In this document: positions 8,459-16,668 of the stretch, one piece after another | Position numbering within the stretch: the first letter of the stretch is position 1 | Layout: the number at the start of each line of letters is the position of its first letter | Assembly (NCBI RefSeq): GCF_000236805.1 | Contig: NZ_AGFX01000011.1 | Location: forward strand, 372,001 to 436,000 | Direction of reading: 5' to 3' | DNA from: Paenibacillus peoriae KCTC 3763 | Lineage (GTDB): Bacteria; Bacillota; Bacilli; Paenibacillales; Paenibacillaceae | Length of the DNA stretch: 64,000 nt | Made by a program: the position numbers and the translations under genes | The notes under the pieces: generated by a model | What the model saw: the letters and a program-made list of their open reading frames with translations, nothing else | What the model was told of the DNA's origin: nothing | Database searches by the model: none

Positions 8459-10009
8459 ATGAAGAATATTCGTTGGTTTGCTTTTTTGTTTTTGTTTCTG
8501 CTTGCATTTCCGGGAGAAAGTCACGCTGCATCTTCAAGTGCGCATATACAGTTGGACGGCAAAGATATAGGCGCAGCCAAGGGAGCACAGATTCAGGAAG
8601 TAAAAGGTAATGTGCTGGTCCCACTTCGTCTCATTGTGGAGGAATTAGGTTATAAGGTCAACTGGGAGCCCAAAACAAGTACTGTAACGATACAAAATCA
8701 AAATAAGAACCAGAATCTCAGTCTTCAGGTGAACAATCCCATCGCCACTGTTAACGGTCATCAAATGGGATTGGCCGTAGCCCCATTGCTGACGGGAGGG
8801 ACGACTTATGTTCCGCTTCGTTTTGTATCTGAACAGACCGGGATGGGTGTGACCTGGAACAATGAGCTTAAAACTGTGTTCCTGACTACTCCATCTACTT
8901 CTAGCGGAAAAAGCGAGTCTTCCCGCAGCAACTCTACCTCTCAGACTGCTACGAATACAGAGGAGAGTACACGTGCGGTCATTGGCCAAATTAGCTTCAC
9001 TAATCATCAGCTAACCATTGCGGTGAATGGAAAAGTAACTCCCAAAGTAACTACGTTAACTAATGCAGATCGTATTGTCGCAGACATTCCTGATGCCAAA
9101 CTTTCTGATGATTTTCTATCATTGCAACCATTGGATAAAGGCGGACAAGGAGCTTTTCCAGTCACCGATGATCCGGATGTGTCACAGGTCAGATACTCTA
9201 TCTTTAGTACAAACCCGGCTTCAGTACGTATTGTGATTGATCTGAATAGCAGCATATCTTATCATGTACGGAATGCGGATGACGGTAAGGTTGTTATAGC
9301 ATTGGATCAGAAAACAGAGGAGCCGGCACCTGCCGAGCCAGATACACCTATTACACCAACTGAGCCTTCGATTGCTTCTGACGGACATGCACAGGGAATT
9401 GATGTTTCCCACCACAATGGCAATATTGATTGGCAGCAGGTGGCGGCGGCAGGCAAGACCTTTGCCTTTATTAAAGCTACGGAAGGGATCAACTATCAAG
9501 ATAATCAATTTTTGGCGAATGTTCAGGGAGCCAGAGACGCCAACATTTTAGTCGGTGCTTACCACTTTTTAAACGCGACTACTGTAGATGGAGCACGTCA
9601 GGAAGCTGCTAATTTTGCCAGAGCTATAGAATCAGCAGGAGGCCGGCTGGATCTGCCGCCTGTGATGGATTATGAGAATAATCCCAAAGGTATTAGTACA
9701 GCACAAATTAATGAAGTGGCTCGTGCATTTTTAGATGAAGTGGAGAGGCTTACAGGATGCCAGCCCATGGTATATACAGGCAATGTGTTTGCCTCCAAGT
9801 TTGACCCTACATTTTCTATGTATAAACTTTGGGTAGCCAGATACAGCACTACGCAAAAGCCGACGGCAGTTCCAGCCTGGAACAGCTGGTGGGCTTGGCA
9901 ATACAGCAGCACCGGAAGTGTCCCGGGTATTAATGGCGCAGTGGATTTGAATGAATATAACGGAACGATAGATGAACTGCGTTCTTCGCTGGCGGCAGAG
10001 CTTGATTAA
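8459..10009 (+). CDS. Secreted GH25 lysozyme with stalk-type and AMIN domains
   Basis: 516 residues. Signal peptide to about SHA-A (residue 25); two copper-amine-oxidase-N-like halves (LVPLRLIVEELGY near 55 and YVPLRFVSEQTGMG near 120); a Ser/Thr linker; an AMIN-like domain (residues ~170-290); a Pro/Glu linker; then GH25 lysozyme (from GIDVSHHNGNIDW near 318 to the C-terminus) with DxE catalytic residues in MDYEN. It would cleave peptidoglycan between MurNAc and GlcNAc, with AMIN perhaps targeting it to the wall. ATG at 8459 is preferred over an earlier ATG at 8423 because only it starts a proper signal peptide. The domain order is uncommon. Confidence 0.9.
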   Translation: MKNIRWFAFLFLFLLAFPGESHAASSSAHIQLDGKDIGAAKGAQIQEVKGNVLVPLRLIVEELGYKVNWEPKTSTVTIQNQNKNQNLSLQVNNPIATVNGHQMGLAVAPLLTGGTTYVPLRFVSEQTGMGVTWNNELKTVFLTTPSTSSGKSESSRSNSTSQTATNTEESTRAVIGQISFTNHQLTIAVNGKVTPKVTTLTNADRIVADIPDAKLSDDFLSLQPLDKGGQGAFPVTDDPDVSQVRYSIFSTNPASVRIVIDLNSSISYHVRNADDGKVVIALDQKTEEPAPAEPDTPITPTEPSIASDGHAQGIDVSHHNGNIDWQQVAAAGKTFAFIKATEGINYQDNQFLANVQGARDANILVGAYHFLNATTVDGARQEAANFARAIESAGGRLDLPPVMDYENNPKGISTAQINEVARAFLDEVERLTGCQPMVYTGNVFASKFDPTFSMYKLWVARYSTTQKPTAVPAWNSWWAWQYSSTGSVPGINGAVDLNEYNGTIDELRSSLAAELD

Positions 10010-10025
10010 CAGGATGCATCACAAT

Positions 10026-10062
10026 AAATCCTCGCTTATCCGGATAGGACACGCGAGGATTT
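10026..10062. terminator. Stem-loop between GH25 gene and convergent DUF2642 gene
   Basis: AAATCCTCGC/GCGAGGATTT with an inner TATCCGGATA palindrome. The T-tract is weak on both strands, so termination efficiency is uncertain. Confidence 0.5.
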
Positions 10063-10077
10063 GTGTTGTCTGATCGT

Positions 10078-10344
10078 TTAGTGGGGCATAATCCATACGA
10101 TTTCGGAGATACGGACAAAGAACTTCTTTCCGTATACATCCAAAACGACATGGTCAGGTTTACAATCCACCACGCATCCCTCAATTCGGCCGCGCGTTGT
10201 CTCAAGCACAACATATTTGCCGGTTGCTGATCTCAATGCTTCAACTACACATGGGTCTACAGGGTATACCACCACATGGTGAGGGGTAAGGTGATGGGGA
10301 AAAGGTTGATTGGCGCTGTAACTGAACGCTTGATTCGAATTCAA
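10078..10344 (-). CDS. DUF2642/YuzF-like small protein
   Basis: 88 residues from a TTG start. A GTG three codons upstream (10353) overlaps its own AAGGAG, whereas TTG at 10344 sits eight bases after it and is the better start. The C-terminal half (YVVLETTRGRIEGCVVDC, then HVVLDVYGKKFFVRISEIVW) looks like the compact beta-barrel of the DUF2642 family, often found near spore genes in bacilli. The function is unknown. A sigma-K-like promoter lies upstream, which suggests expression in the mother cell late in sporulation (inference). Confidence 0.75.
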   Translation of the reverse strand: MNSNQAFSYSANQPFPHHLTPHHVVVYPVDPCVVEALRSATGKYVVLETTRGRIEGCVVDCKPDHVVLDVYGKKFFVRISEIVWIMPH

Positions 10345-10374
10345 TTGCTTCACTCCTTAAGATTAATTATGTTA

Positions 10375-10401
10375 TATCTTATGCTCCTGCCCAGGAAGGG
10401 T
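10375..10401 (-). promoter_or_regulatory. Sigma-K-like promoter for the DUF2642 gene
   Basis: On the minus strand, AC at 10401-10400, 16 bases, then CATAAGATA at 10383-10375. This fits the B. subtilis sigma-K pattern AC-N16/17-CATAnnnTA. Confidence 0.5.
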
Positions 10402-10472
10402 GCAGGCTAATGCCTATCAACGGAAAGATTCATAACATTGCCAAAAAGCCCGGTCCATAGGGAAACTCAATA

Positions 10473-10481
10473 CATAAGATA
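10473..10481 (+). promoter_or_regulatory. Sigma-K-like -10 element for the YjcZ gene
   Basis: CATAAGATA, identical to the element of the divergent gene. The expected AC at -35 is only half matched, so this is weaker. Confidence 0.35.
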
Positions 10482-10514
10482 TGTTGTACCTTGAATTGAA
10501 GGAGGCAATGATCC

Positions 10515-10628
10515 ATGAGTGAATGCGAAAGAGGCGGCGGCGGCTATCCTGGAGTTTGGACTTCGACAGGAGCTATCCTGGTACTGTTCATCTTGCTGGT
10601 CATCATCACCAAGTCTTTATGGGTTTAA
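10515..10628 (+). CDS. YjcZ-family sporulation peptide, copy 1
   Basis: 37 residues: a short Gly-rich head (ERGGGGYPGVW) and one membrane segment, STGAILVLFILLVIITK. This is the pattern of the tiny-transmembrane YjcZ/YrzQ family, whose members are found in bacillar spores. GGAGG lies ahead of ATG 10515. Two related intact copies and a decayed one occur at 21.2-22.0 kb. A symmetric terminator follows directly. Confidence 0.85.
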   Translation: MSECERGGGGYPGVWTSTGAILVLFILLVIITKSLWV

Positions 10629-10644
10629 ATTGAGTTGAGTAAAT

Positions 10645-10680
10645 TAAACCCCTCATCGGTAGTAATCGGTGAGGGGTTTA
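10645..10680. terminator. Terminator after YjcZ copy 1
   Basis: TAAACCCCTCA/TGAGGGGTTTA with inner CGG pairs. It is symmetric, so it can act on both strands. Confidence 0.75.
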
Positions 10681-10718
10681 ACCATTTTAGATAATGGGTT
10701 GATTGGCTTGTATGATAA

Positions 10719-10788
10719 AACACCTCACATAGCAGCGTACAAGCCCTAACACAATGTGCCGGGCTAGACAGCTGTCATATGAGGTGCT
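10719..10788 (-). terminator. Nested stem-loop downstream of the small Sm-like gene
   Basis: Outer arms CACCTCA (10721) and TGAGGTG (10780), inner arms AGCCC (10742) and GGGCT (10761). On the minus strand the outer stem ends in TTTTAT, so it probably terminates the gene at 10825-11055. Confidence 0.45.
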
Positions 10789-10824
10789 TGACATGTGCAT
10801 ACAGGGCATGACACGGATCAAGGA

Positions 10825-11055
10825 TTAAATTAATGCAATTGCAAGCAAGGTGAACAGGCTCAAAGTTAAGATTTGCTGATTAACTCCGTAGTAAGGATAA
10901 AAGCCGGATGTCCGTACACAACCTTTTGACTCGGGTTTTAAGTACACATTATTACGATCGACATCCATAATAGTTCCTACATACTGATTTCCGTCCATTG
11001 TTAGAACACGTACCTTTCTGTTCATACATCTCATGCAGTTGTAATAAGCGTCCAT
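10825..11055 (-). CDS. Small protein with Sm-like strand pattern and hydrophobic tail
   Basis: 76 residues, not assigned to a named family. The N-terminal part (RKVRVLTMDGNQYVGTIMDV, then NNVYLKP) has the alternating strand pattern of small Sm-like or DUF2642-type barrels. Residues ~58-76 are hydrophobic (QQILTLSLFTLLAIALI), so the protein may be membrane-anchored at its C-terminus. ATG at 11055 follows GAGGGGGTG. The upstream region has a near-consensus sigma-K-like promoter, and its neighbours are spore-type genes, so a coat-related role is possible (inference). Confidence 0.65.
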   Translation of the reverse strand: MDAYYNCMRCMNRKVRVLTMDGNQYVGTIMDVDRNNVYLKPESKGCVRTSGFYPYYGVNQQILTLSLFTLLAIALI

Positions 11056-11080
11056 TCCATCACCCCCTCTTGTACATTCG

Positions 11081-11108
11081 CATTTTATGAGAATAAGGGT
11101 CTAATGGT
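11081..11108 (-). promoter_or_regulatory. Sigma-K-like promoter for the 76-residue protein
   Basis: Minus strand: AC at 11108-11107, 17 bases, CATAAAATG at 11089-11081. It differs from CATAnnnTA only in the last base. Confidence 0.4.
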
Positions 11109-11170
11109 AACGGCGAATATACAGGAAAGGGGGGATTTAATCCCAACTTAGGGTCTGGCCAGGGTTAAGC

Positions 11171-11836
11171 CTAGTCCTGATAGGGATTAGAGGAAAAACC
11201 GGGGTATCCGCTTGTATATGCGTAGCTTCTTTCAGGGGTGGCTTGATGATATGTTGGAGTATCGGCAAGTCTCACATGTATGCCCGGTTTTCGAGGAGGC
11301 TGCTGCTTGCAATCCTTGGGAGGGCCGATGAGGACGGGCTTTTTAATAGGGCTGAGCGCCTCTTGAATTTTATTCTCATTCAGGCAGTACGTATGAGCCA
11401 GGATATTACTTGGCGTTAACCGCAAGACGTCGGAGCCAAGAATGAATTCAGGGATGGGGGCATTAAATATCGACAGTAAATGAGTGTTGTCCATCGTTGC
11501 AACAAGATAATGCCACCATCCCTGCGGGACGTTAGCGACCTGACCGGGTGTAATCGGGAAATGTCGCAACTCGCTGGTAAACGGATTAATCAGCGATACC
11601 GTTACTGCTCCAGTGACGCAGTATACCAATTCTGTAGCATTTTGATGGTAATGGGGTTCTACCACGTTAGCTGTACTGAGACGGATGTCTAGCAACGATA
11701 CATTTGCCAACGTATTCAGTTGCTGGGTCGAAAGCTCGTTAATCGAGTTTTGGGCATCCTTTTGAAACAAAACATTATTGCTTAAATCATAGGTAAATTG
11801 TACGGAGGGAGAGGTGTAATCCACATATGAATCCAC
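11171..11836 (-). CDS. Cupin-domain protein, probably spore-associated
   Basis: 221 residues with a single cupin barrel. The metal-binding motif PHYHQNATELVY (residues ~61-72) and the second motif GQVANVPQGWWHYLV (~95-109) are intact, so a bound metal ion is expected. Similar single cupins occur in the oxalate-decarboxylase/germin group. After residue ~150 comes a Pro-, Tyr- and Gln-rich tail typical of coat-like proteins. It is encoded in the same direction as the small spore-type genes and preceded by a good sigma-K-like promoter. Enzymatic activity cannot be inferred. Confidence 0.75.
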   Translation of the reverse strand: MDSYVDYTSPSVQFTYDLSNNVLFQKDAQNSINELSTQQLNTLANVSLLDIRLSTANVVEPHYHQNATELVYCVTGAVTVSLINPFTSELRHFPITPGQVANVPQGWWHYLVATMDNTHLLSIFNAPIPEFILGSDVLRLTPSNILAHTYCLNENKIQEALSPIKKPVLIGPPKDCKQQPPRKPGIHVRLADTPTYHQATPERSYAYTSGYPGFSSNPYQD

Positions 11837-11885
11837 GTGCGGTTTCCTGCCTTTCTATTATTCCAAAAATTTGATGACTGTACGC

Positions 11886-11913
11886 TACCCTATGTATTCG
11901 CCTATGCATGTGT
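11886..11913 (-). promoter_or_regulatory. Sigma-K-like promoter for the cupin gene
   Basis: Minus strand: AC at 11913-11912, 17 bases, CATAGGGTA at 11894-11886, which is a full match to AC-N17-CATAnnnTA. The rest of the 11.8-12.27 kb gap shows nothing else clear. Confidence 0.5.
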
Positions 11914-12272
11914 GCATGGTCAGGTTTGAAGTTCCCGGCGAGCGGAAGACGAAAAATAGCGAAAAAAGTCACGCATTCAAGTGCAGTCAGAACAGAAATC
12001 ATTGCTTCTATTACGCGTCAGTACTTTAGAACTGGCGTTGATTGGCTGGTGTAGTCTTAGGACCAGAGCCGGATGATACGTAATTGCGGCTTGTGGTATA
12101 CTGCAACGGACGTGTGAAAGAAGCTTTGTCCGATTCCATATGTAGCAACGCGTCTTTCCGCAGCTAGGCAATAAGCTATAGCAGAAGAAACATCATCGGA
12201 TAAACGCCCCTGAGTTGTACAGGCCGGAATGGTTGTACCGGACAGAACATGAAAGAGGAGGTTGTCTGGAAT

Positions 12273-12926
12273 ATGAAAAAACTATCTATTCTAATCCTGT
12301 CCTGCGCGTGTATGCTGGGTACTGTCTTATCAGTGGCACCGGAGCAAGCACAAGCGCAAGCATCAGCGTTGAAGAAAGGGGTTCAGAGCGTTCGGGTGCT
12401 GGAGCTTCAGCAGCAGCTGCATTCGCTCGGTTATTTCAAGGCCGGTTTTACTGGGTACTATGGTTCTCTGACCAGTAAAGCAGTAGCCCGTTTTCAGCGA
12501 GACAATGGTCTGACGCCTGACGGCGTAGCGGGAGTAGCTACACGAGCCAAGCTGGATTCCTTCGGCAAGGTGCGCTTAACCGCTTTGGAACAGTTGGCCC
12601 GGATCATTTATTCGGAGGCACGCGGAGAATCATTTGAAGGACAGGTGGCTGTTGGCGCTGTCGTATTAAACCGTGTACAGTCCAGTGAATTTCCAAGCTC
12701 GATTCCGGACGTTATTTTGCAGCCGGGTCAGTTCACCGCTGTACAGGATGGTCAATACCGCCTCAAGCCAAACCAGACCGCATACCGTGCGGCAAGACAA
12801 GCACTGAATGGTGCTGATCCGACGAATGGGTCCTTGTATTATTACAATCCGGCCATTGCCACAGCCGAATGGAGTAAAAGCCGTCCGGCTGTCATTTCGC
12901 TTGGCAGACATACGTTTACGAATTAA
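12273..12926 (+). CDS. sleB: Spore cortex-lytic enzyme SleB-like
   Basis: 217 residues: signal peptide (cleavage near AQA-QA, residue ~29); a peptidoglycan-binding domain (VRVLELQQQLHSLGYF to TRAKLDSFG, ~40-100); and a C-terminal cell-wall hydrolase domain (LARIIYSEARGESFEGQVAV, ~108 on), where the Glu of SEARGE is the catalytic residue of this lytic transglycosylase family. It would degrade spore cortex containing muramic-delta-lactam during germination. ATG at 12273 is chosen for the signal peptide and the upstream GAGGAGG. It is shorter than B. subtilis SleB and is not followed by ypeB, the usual partner. Confidence 0.88.
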   Translation: MKKLSILILSCACMLGTVLSVAPEQAQAQASALKKGVQSVRVLELQQQLHSLGYFKAGFTGYYGSLTSKAVARFQRDNGLTPDGVAGVATRAKLDSFGKVRLTALEQLARIIYSEARGESFEGQVAVGAVVLNRVQSSEFPSSIPDVILQPGQFTAVQDGQYRLKPNQTAYRAARQALNGADPTNGSLYYYNPAIATAEWSKSRPAVISLGRHTFTN

Positions 12927-12954
12927 TTCTATGTAAGCTAATAACTTGTTATCC

Positions 12955-12992
12955 GCCACTGCTCCTGTAGTCAGAAGTAGTGGCTTTTTTTT
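12955..12992 (+). terminator. Terminator after sleB
   Basis: Stem GCCACT/AGTGGC with extra inner pairs, then eight T. Confidence 0.85.
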
Positions 12993-13125
12993 GTATATTC
13001 ACAAATTTGTAATCTATTAGTGGTGTTTTTTTAGTTTAATATTAATAAATCTACATATTTTTCCGATATTCTTATAGCCCGATATTCTTATGGGGAAAAA
13101 TTGAAATCAAAGGAGTATTGCTAAA

Positions 13126-13476
13126 ATGAGTCAACATTCTTACAACATTGAAGTGAATCAAGCTATGAAAACGGTACATATGGCGGTGAATGGAGTTTTT
13201 AGCCAAGAGGAGTATGAGAGTTTCGTAAGAGATTATGTAGCCAAAACTTCGAGCATTCAGGCATCCGTGTTTACACTTACGGTAGATTGCACCCAAATGG
13301 AACTGCTGGGCCCGGAAGAAGTAGAGAAATTGAAGGGCTCTTTTGTGCGTTATAAAGAAACCGGATTTGCCAAAGTAGTTTTTCACATCAGCCTCCAACA
13401 AACAATTATTAAAATGCAGCTCGGTCGTGTAGCACGTGAAGCGGGATTAAACAACGTTGATATTGTTGTAAAATAA
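13126..13476 (+). CDS. STAS-like small protein upstream of KAS III-like enzyme
   Basis: 116 residues, soluble. The alternating strand/helix order and the segment SVFTLTVDCTQMELLGPEEV resemble a STAS or SpoIIAA-like fold, but the phosphorylatable Ser motif is not evident. AAAGGAG precedes ATG 13126. The next gene follows 32 bases later and is probably co-transcribed. The function is unknown; a binding partner or regulator of the KAS III-like enzyme is a guess from the pairing. Confidence 0.7.
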   Translation: MSQHSYNIEVNQAMKTVHMAVNGVFSQEEYESFVRDYVAKTSSIQASVFTLTVDCTQMELLGPEEVEKLKGSFVRYKETGFAKVVFHISLQQTIIKMQLGRVAREAGLNNVDIVVK

Positions 13477-13508
13477 TGCTCTGAGGTGAGTGCAAGGGGG
13501 AACTGCTG

Positions 13509-14495
13509 GTGAGCCATATTAAGATAAAAGCATTGGGTGTTTATCATCCGTCCCATTCACTGGATAACGAATATTACATTCGCCATTTTGACGAGCAAGG
13601 CAAAGATATTCGACGCTTCATGGAGCATATGGGCAGAAAAAATCGTTATATCATTGATAATCCGGATGAGAACGGTCTGACGATGGGAATTGCAGCCGCA
13701 CAAAAAGCGCTGAAACAAGCCGGCATGACAGGTCGTGATGTGGATATGATCGTGTTCTCCAGCCAAGTTCCTGAGTCGCTGTTCCCGATGAATGCGCTGT
13801 TTGTTCACCAAGCGATTGAGGCCAGGCATGACGTAGCTGTGATGGATTCTAATGCAAATTGTGCAGGGATGACAGTCGCTGTCGATCAAGCTAGTCGATC
13901 GATGCTGTCCAATCCTGATGTGCGGACAGCGCTTATTATTGGTTCGGATTATAACTCGCTCATTTCCGGTCCCGAGGATGAAATTACTTATGCGAATTAT
14001 GGAGATGCTGCGTGTGCGGCCATTTTGGAGCGTACAGAAGAGGATACCGGTTTTATAGATTCCATGTACTTTACAGACCCGATCAATATAGATAAAATTT
14101 TATATCCGGCTCAGGGATTAGCGGCAACACTTCAAAGGAATGCACCCGGAAAATATATTCAGTGGCTTCCGTTTGATGCCAATATGGCATTGCCCCCAAC
14201 ATATGATCTGCTTGAACGTATTTTAGAGAAGAATGGACTGGCACCTCAGGATGTACGGGCTTATTGCCTATCTCAGTTTTCGTTGGCCAATGTGTTGAAG
14301 ATCCAGGACCATTTGAAGCTGAAGGACGCCCAAATGATCTATGTGGGTGATCGCTATGGCTACACGGGTACCAGCAGCCCGTTCATTGCCTTGTATGAAG
14401 GCATTGAATCCGGCCGTATCCAGCGCGGTGATTATGTGCTGTTCTGGACGATTGGAGCCGGATATCAACTGGTTGCGATGCTGTTTAAATATTAA
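13509..14495 (+). CDS. KAS III (FabH)-like ketoacyl synthase with altered active site
   Basis: 328 residues with thiolase/KAS III fold. The nucleophilic Cys is present in SNANCAGMT (near 119). In the C-terminal half the usual HQAN motif reads LSQFSLAN and the usual GNTSAAS motif reads GYTGTSS, so by eye the catalytic His and Asn of FabH are missing. It is probably not the housekeeping FabH; a condensation or acyl-transfer role in secondary or lipid metabolism is possible. The start is GTG at 13509, eight bases after AAGGGGG. A strong terminator follows. Confidence 0.85.
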   Translation: MSHIKIKALGVYHPSHSLDNEYYIRHFDEQGKDIRRFMEHMGRKNRYIIDNPDENGLTMGIAAAQKALKQAGMTGRDVDMIVFSSQVPESLFPMNALFVHQAIEARHDVAVMDSNANCAGMTVAVDQASRSMLSNPDVRTALIIGSDYNSLISGPEDEITYANYGDAACAAILERTEEDTGFIDSMYFTDPINIDKILYPAQGLAATLQRNAPGKYIQWLPFDANMALPPTYDLLERILEKNGLAPQDVRAYCLSQFSLANVLKIQDHLKLKDAQMIYVGDRYGYTGTSSPFIALYEGIESGRIQRGDYVLFWTIGAGYQLVAMLFKY

Positions 14496-14502
14496 GAATA
14501 CG

Positions 14503-14531
14503 AAAGACCTTGCATCCGCAAGGTCTTTTTT
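14503..14531 (+). terminator. Terminator after KAS III-like gene
   Basis: Perfect 11-bp stem AAAGACCTTGC/GCAAGGTCTTT, tight loop, T-run. Confidence 0.9.
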
Positions 14532-14624
14532 GAGCATTTTGAAAATAGCTTATGATATTTTGATTGTGTTATGTTTGATTGTTTTGTAAAGTTTATACAT
14601 TGAATTCATGAGGGGGAGCTTATA

Positions 14625-14690
14625 TTGCGGGTATTTAATAGATTGACAGTTGTGGTGAAAAAAACGGTCAACATGTACAACAGGAGATGA
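14625..14690 (+). CDS. Possible 21-residue leader peptide before the GNAT gene
   Basis: TTG start six bases after GAGGGGGAG; the peptide is basic (MRVFNRLTVVVKKTVNMYNR). It ends eight bases before the ATG of the acetyltransferase and covers that gene's ribosome site, so it could couple translation. There is only a good ribosome site to support it. Confidence 0.25.
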   Translation: MRVFNRLTVVVKKTVNMYNRR

Positions 14691-14697
14691 AGCGCGT

Positions 14698-15246
14698 ATG
14701 AAGATCGAAAATTTATTTTGCGGAGAACGAATTAAACTAGCCGCAGTCAGAGAAGAGGATGCCGAGGTGATGTTCAAATGGGGAGAGGATGCAGAGTATT
14801 TGCGAAATGTAGATACGGATTTGGCACTCCCTTACACTTTGAAGCAGATGGAGTCAGAAGGGACTCCGAGCCCTAATGAGGTGTATTTTCGGTTAAGAAC
14901 ATTAGCAGATGATGTCTTGATCGGTTTTGTGGCTATTCATGGGATTGAGTGGAATAATCGAACCGGGCAGCTTGCAATTGGCATAGGTGATATGGAATAC
15001 CGCGGCAAAGGTTATGGGGCAGAAGCTGTGCGTCTCATTCTTCGTTATGCCTTTTATGAATTAAATTTGAACCGGGTCGGACTGGATGTCATTGAATACA
15101 ACAATCAGGCCATTCGGACCTACGAAAAGGCAGGTTTTCAGCTCGAGGGAAGGGTTCGTTCCGCTGTTCTGCGTGATGGTAATAGCTATGACCGTATCAT
15201 GATGGGAATCCTGTATTCTGAATGGAGTGCGGCCGTAAAAGGATGA
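14698..15246 (+). CDS. GNAT acetyltransferase (RimJ/RimL-type)
   Basis: 182 residues. Acetyl-CoA-binding GNAT fold with the signature GDMEYRGKGYGAEAVRLIL (near 97-116), then NLNRVGLDVIEYNNQAIRTY and EKAGFQLEGRVR, which are typical of the RimJ/RimL group that acetylates protein N-termini or small amines. ATG at 14698 follows AGGAGA. It is a single gene with no informative neighbours; the substrate cannot be named. Confidence 0.88.
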   Translation: MKIENLFCGERIKLAAVREEDAEVMFKWGEDAEYLRNVDTDLALPYTLKQMESEGTPSPNEVYFRLRTLADDVLIGFVAIHGIEWNNRTGQLAIGIGDMEYRGKGYGAEAVRLILRYAFYELNLNRVGLDVIEYNNQAIRTYEKAGFQLEGRVRSAVLRDGNSYDRIMMGILYSEWSAAVKG

Positions 15247-15380
15247 TGTGGCAACACAGTTTGTTCATAAAATATTCCATAAACGCCTTCTAATATGGTA
15301 AAAAGAGGTTTATAGTTAGATTGTCACATGCTGAAATGGCTGTTCGTTTTGGTATGAGTCAAAGCTAAGGAGGAATTTAC

Positions 15381-16481
15381 ATGACAAACGTTGTAAGGTC
15401 CGTTACTTCACCTAAGAAATTTATTTCCGGTCAAAATCTGCTTTCGTCATTAAATGACTACATTAAGGATTATGGCGATAAAGCCTTTGTTATTTGTGAT
15501 GAGTTTATTCTTGAAAGGGCTCAAAAGGAGGCTGGCGCTTCTATTCAAGCAGCTGGTAACCTGGCGATTTTTGAGAAATTCCAATATGAATGTACGAAAG
15601 AAGAAATTGAGCGTAACCGTGAATTGGTGCGTAAGCATGGCTCAAACATCATTATAGGGATTGGCGGCGGTAAAACACTGGATACTGCCAAGGCAACCGC
15701 TTATTATGAAAAGCTGCCTGTCGTTATTTTTCCAACAATAGCTTCTACAGATGCTCCTTGTACCGCGCTTGCGGTCATTTATAAGAAGGATGGCTCCTTT
15801 GATGAATATCTGTTCCTGCCTACTAACCCAGATGTGGTACTGGCAGATACAGGCATTCTGGCAGCAGCACCTGCGCGTTTCTTTGCCGCTGGAATCGGTG
15901 ATGCGTTAGCGACTTATTTTGAAGCCCGGGCTTGCTATCAGTCCAACGGGGACAACCTGGTTTTGAACAAGCCCTCCACCACAGGACTGGGACTTGCCCG
16001 TCTTTGCTATGAAACGCTGCTGGAAAATGCAGTGAAGGCCAAACATGCCGTGGATCGTAAAGTATATACTCGTGCGGTGGAGGACACGATCGAAGCGACC
16101 ATTTATTTGAGTGGTGTCGGTGCGGAATCAGGTGGGTTGGCAGCAGCACATGCCATTCATAATGGCATGACGGCTGTTCCTTCGCTCCACAAAGCACAGC
16201 ATGGCGAGAAGGTTACATTTGGTCTGTTAACTCAGCTGGTGCTGGAAAATGCTCCAAAAAAGGAACTGGAAACTGTAATTAAGCTGGTTAAGGATGTAGG
16301 TCTCCCATTGACGCTTCGTGATTTGGGGGTAGAGGAATTTATTGAGGCCGAATGGCGTCAAGTAGCTGAGGCTGCTTGTGCATCCAATGATACGATGGTC
16401 AACATGCCATTTCCAGTCAGTCCTGACGATGTGTACAATGCTATCATTGCAACGAATGCGATAGCAGAATCCTATAAATAA
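15381..16481 (+). CDS. gldA: Glycerol dehydrogenase
   Basis: 366 residues. Zinc-dependent iron-type alcohol dehydrogenase family member that oxidises glycerol to dihydroxyacetone with NAD+. The nucleotide-binding GIGGGKTLDTAKA (near 93) and FPTIASTDAPCTALAVIY (near 115) are typical. Zinc ligands are expected at the Asp in GIGDALATYFE (near 171), the His in AAHAIHNG (near 255) and the His in AQHGEKV (near 272). ATG at 15381 follows AAGGAGG. It is monocistronic, between two terminators. Confidence 0.93.
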   Translation: MTNVVRSVTSPKKFISGQNLLSSLNDYIKDYGDKAFVICDEFILERAQKEAGASIQAAGNLAIFEKFQYECTKEEIERNRELVRKHGSNIIIGIGGGKTLDTAKATAYYEKLPVVIFPTIASTDAPCTALAVIYKKDGSFDEYLFLPTNPDVVLADTGILAAAPARFFAAGIGDALATYFEARACYQSNGDNLVLNKPSTTGLGLARLCYETLLENAVKAKHAVDRKVYTRAVEDTIEATIYLSGVGAESGGLAAAHAIHNGMTAVPSLHKAQHGEKVTFGLLTQLVLENAPKKELETVIKLVKDVGLPLTLRDLGVEEFIEAEWRQVAEAACASNDTMVNMPFPVSPDDVYNAIIATNAIAESYK

Positions 16482-16522
16482 TAGTTTCCTCTTACGTTAC
16501 GGAAACAGCTTTACAGAAATGG

Positions 16523-16550
16523 GCCTGTCATATCACTGACAGGCTCGTTT
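16523..16550 (+). terminator. Terminator after gldA
   Basis: GCCTGTCA/TGACAGGC with a six-base loop and a broken T-run. Confidence 0.65.
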
Positions 16551-16668
16551 CGTTTAAGTGCAAAATCATATGAAACGGGTTAAGAGTACCAAGGACTTAT
16601 ATCCTATCTTGTTCTGACCGATATACATGTAACAGGGAAACTAGGATGTTACAGCAGGAGGAGATTTG

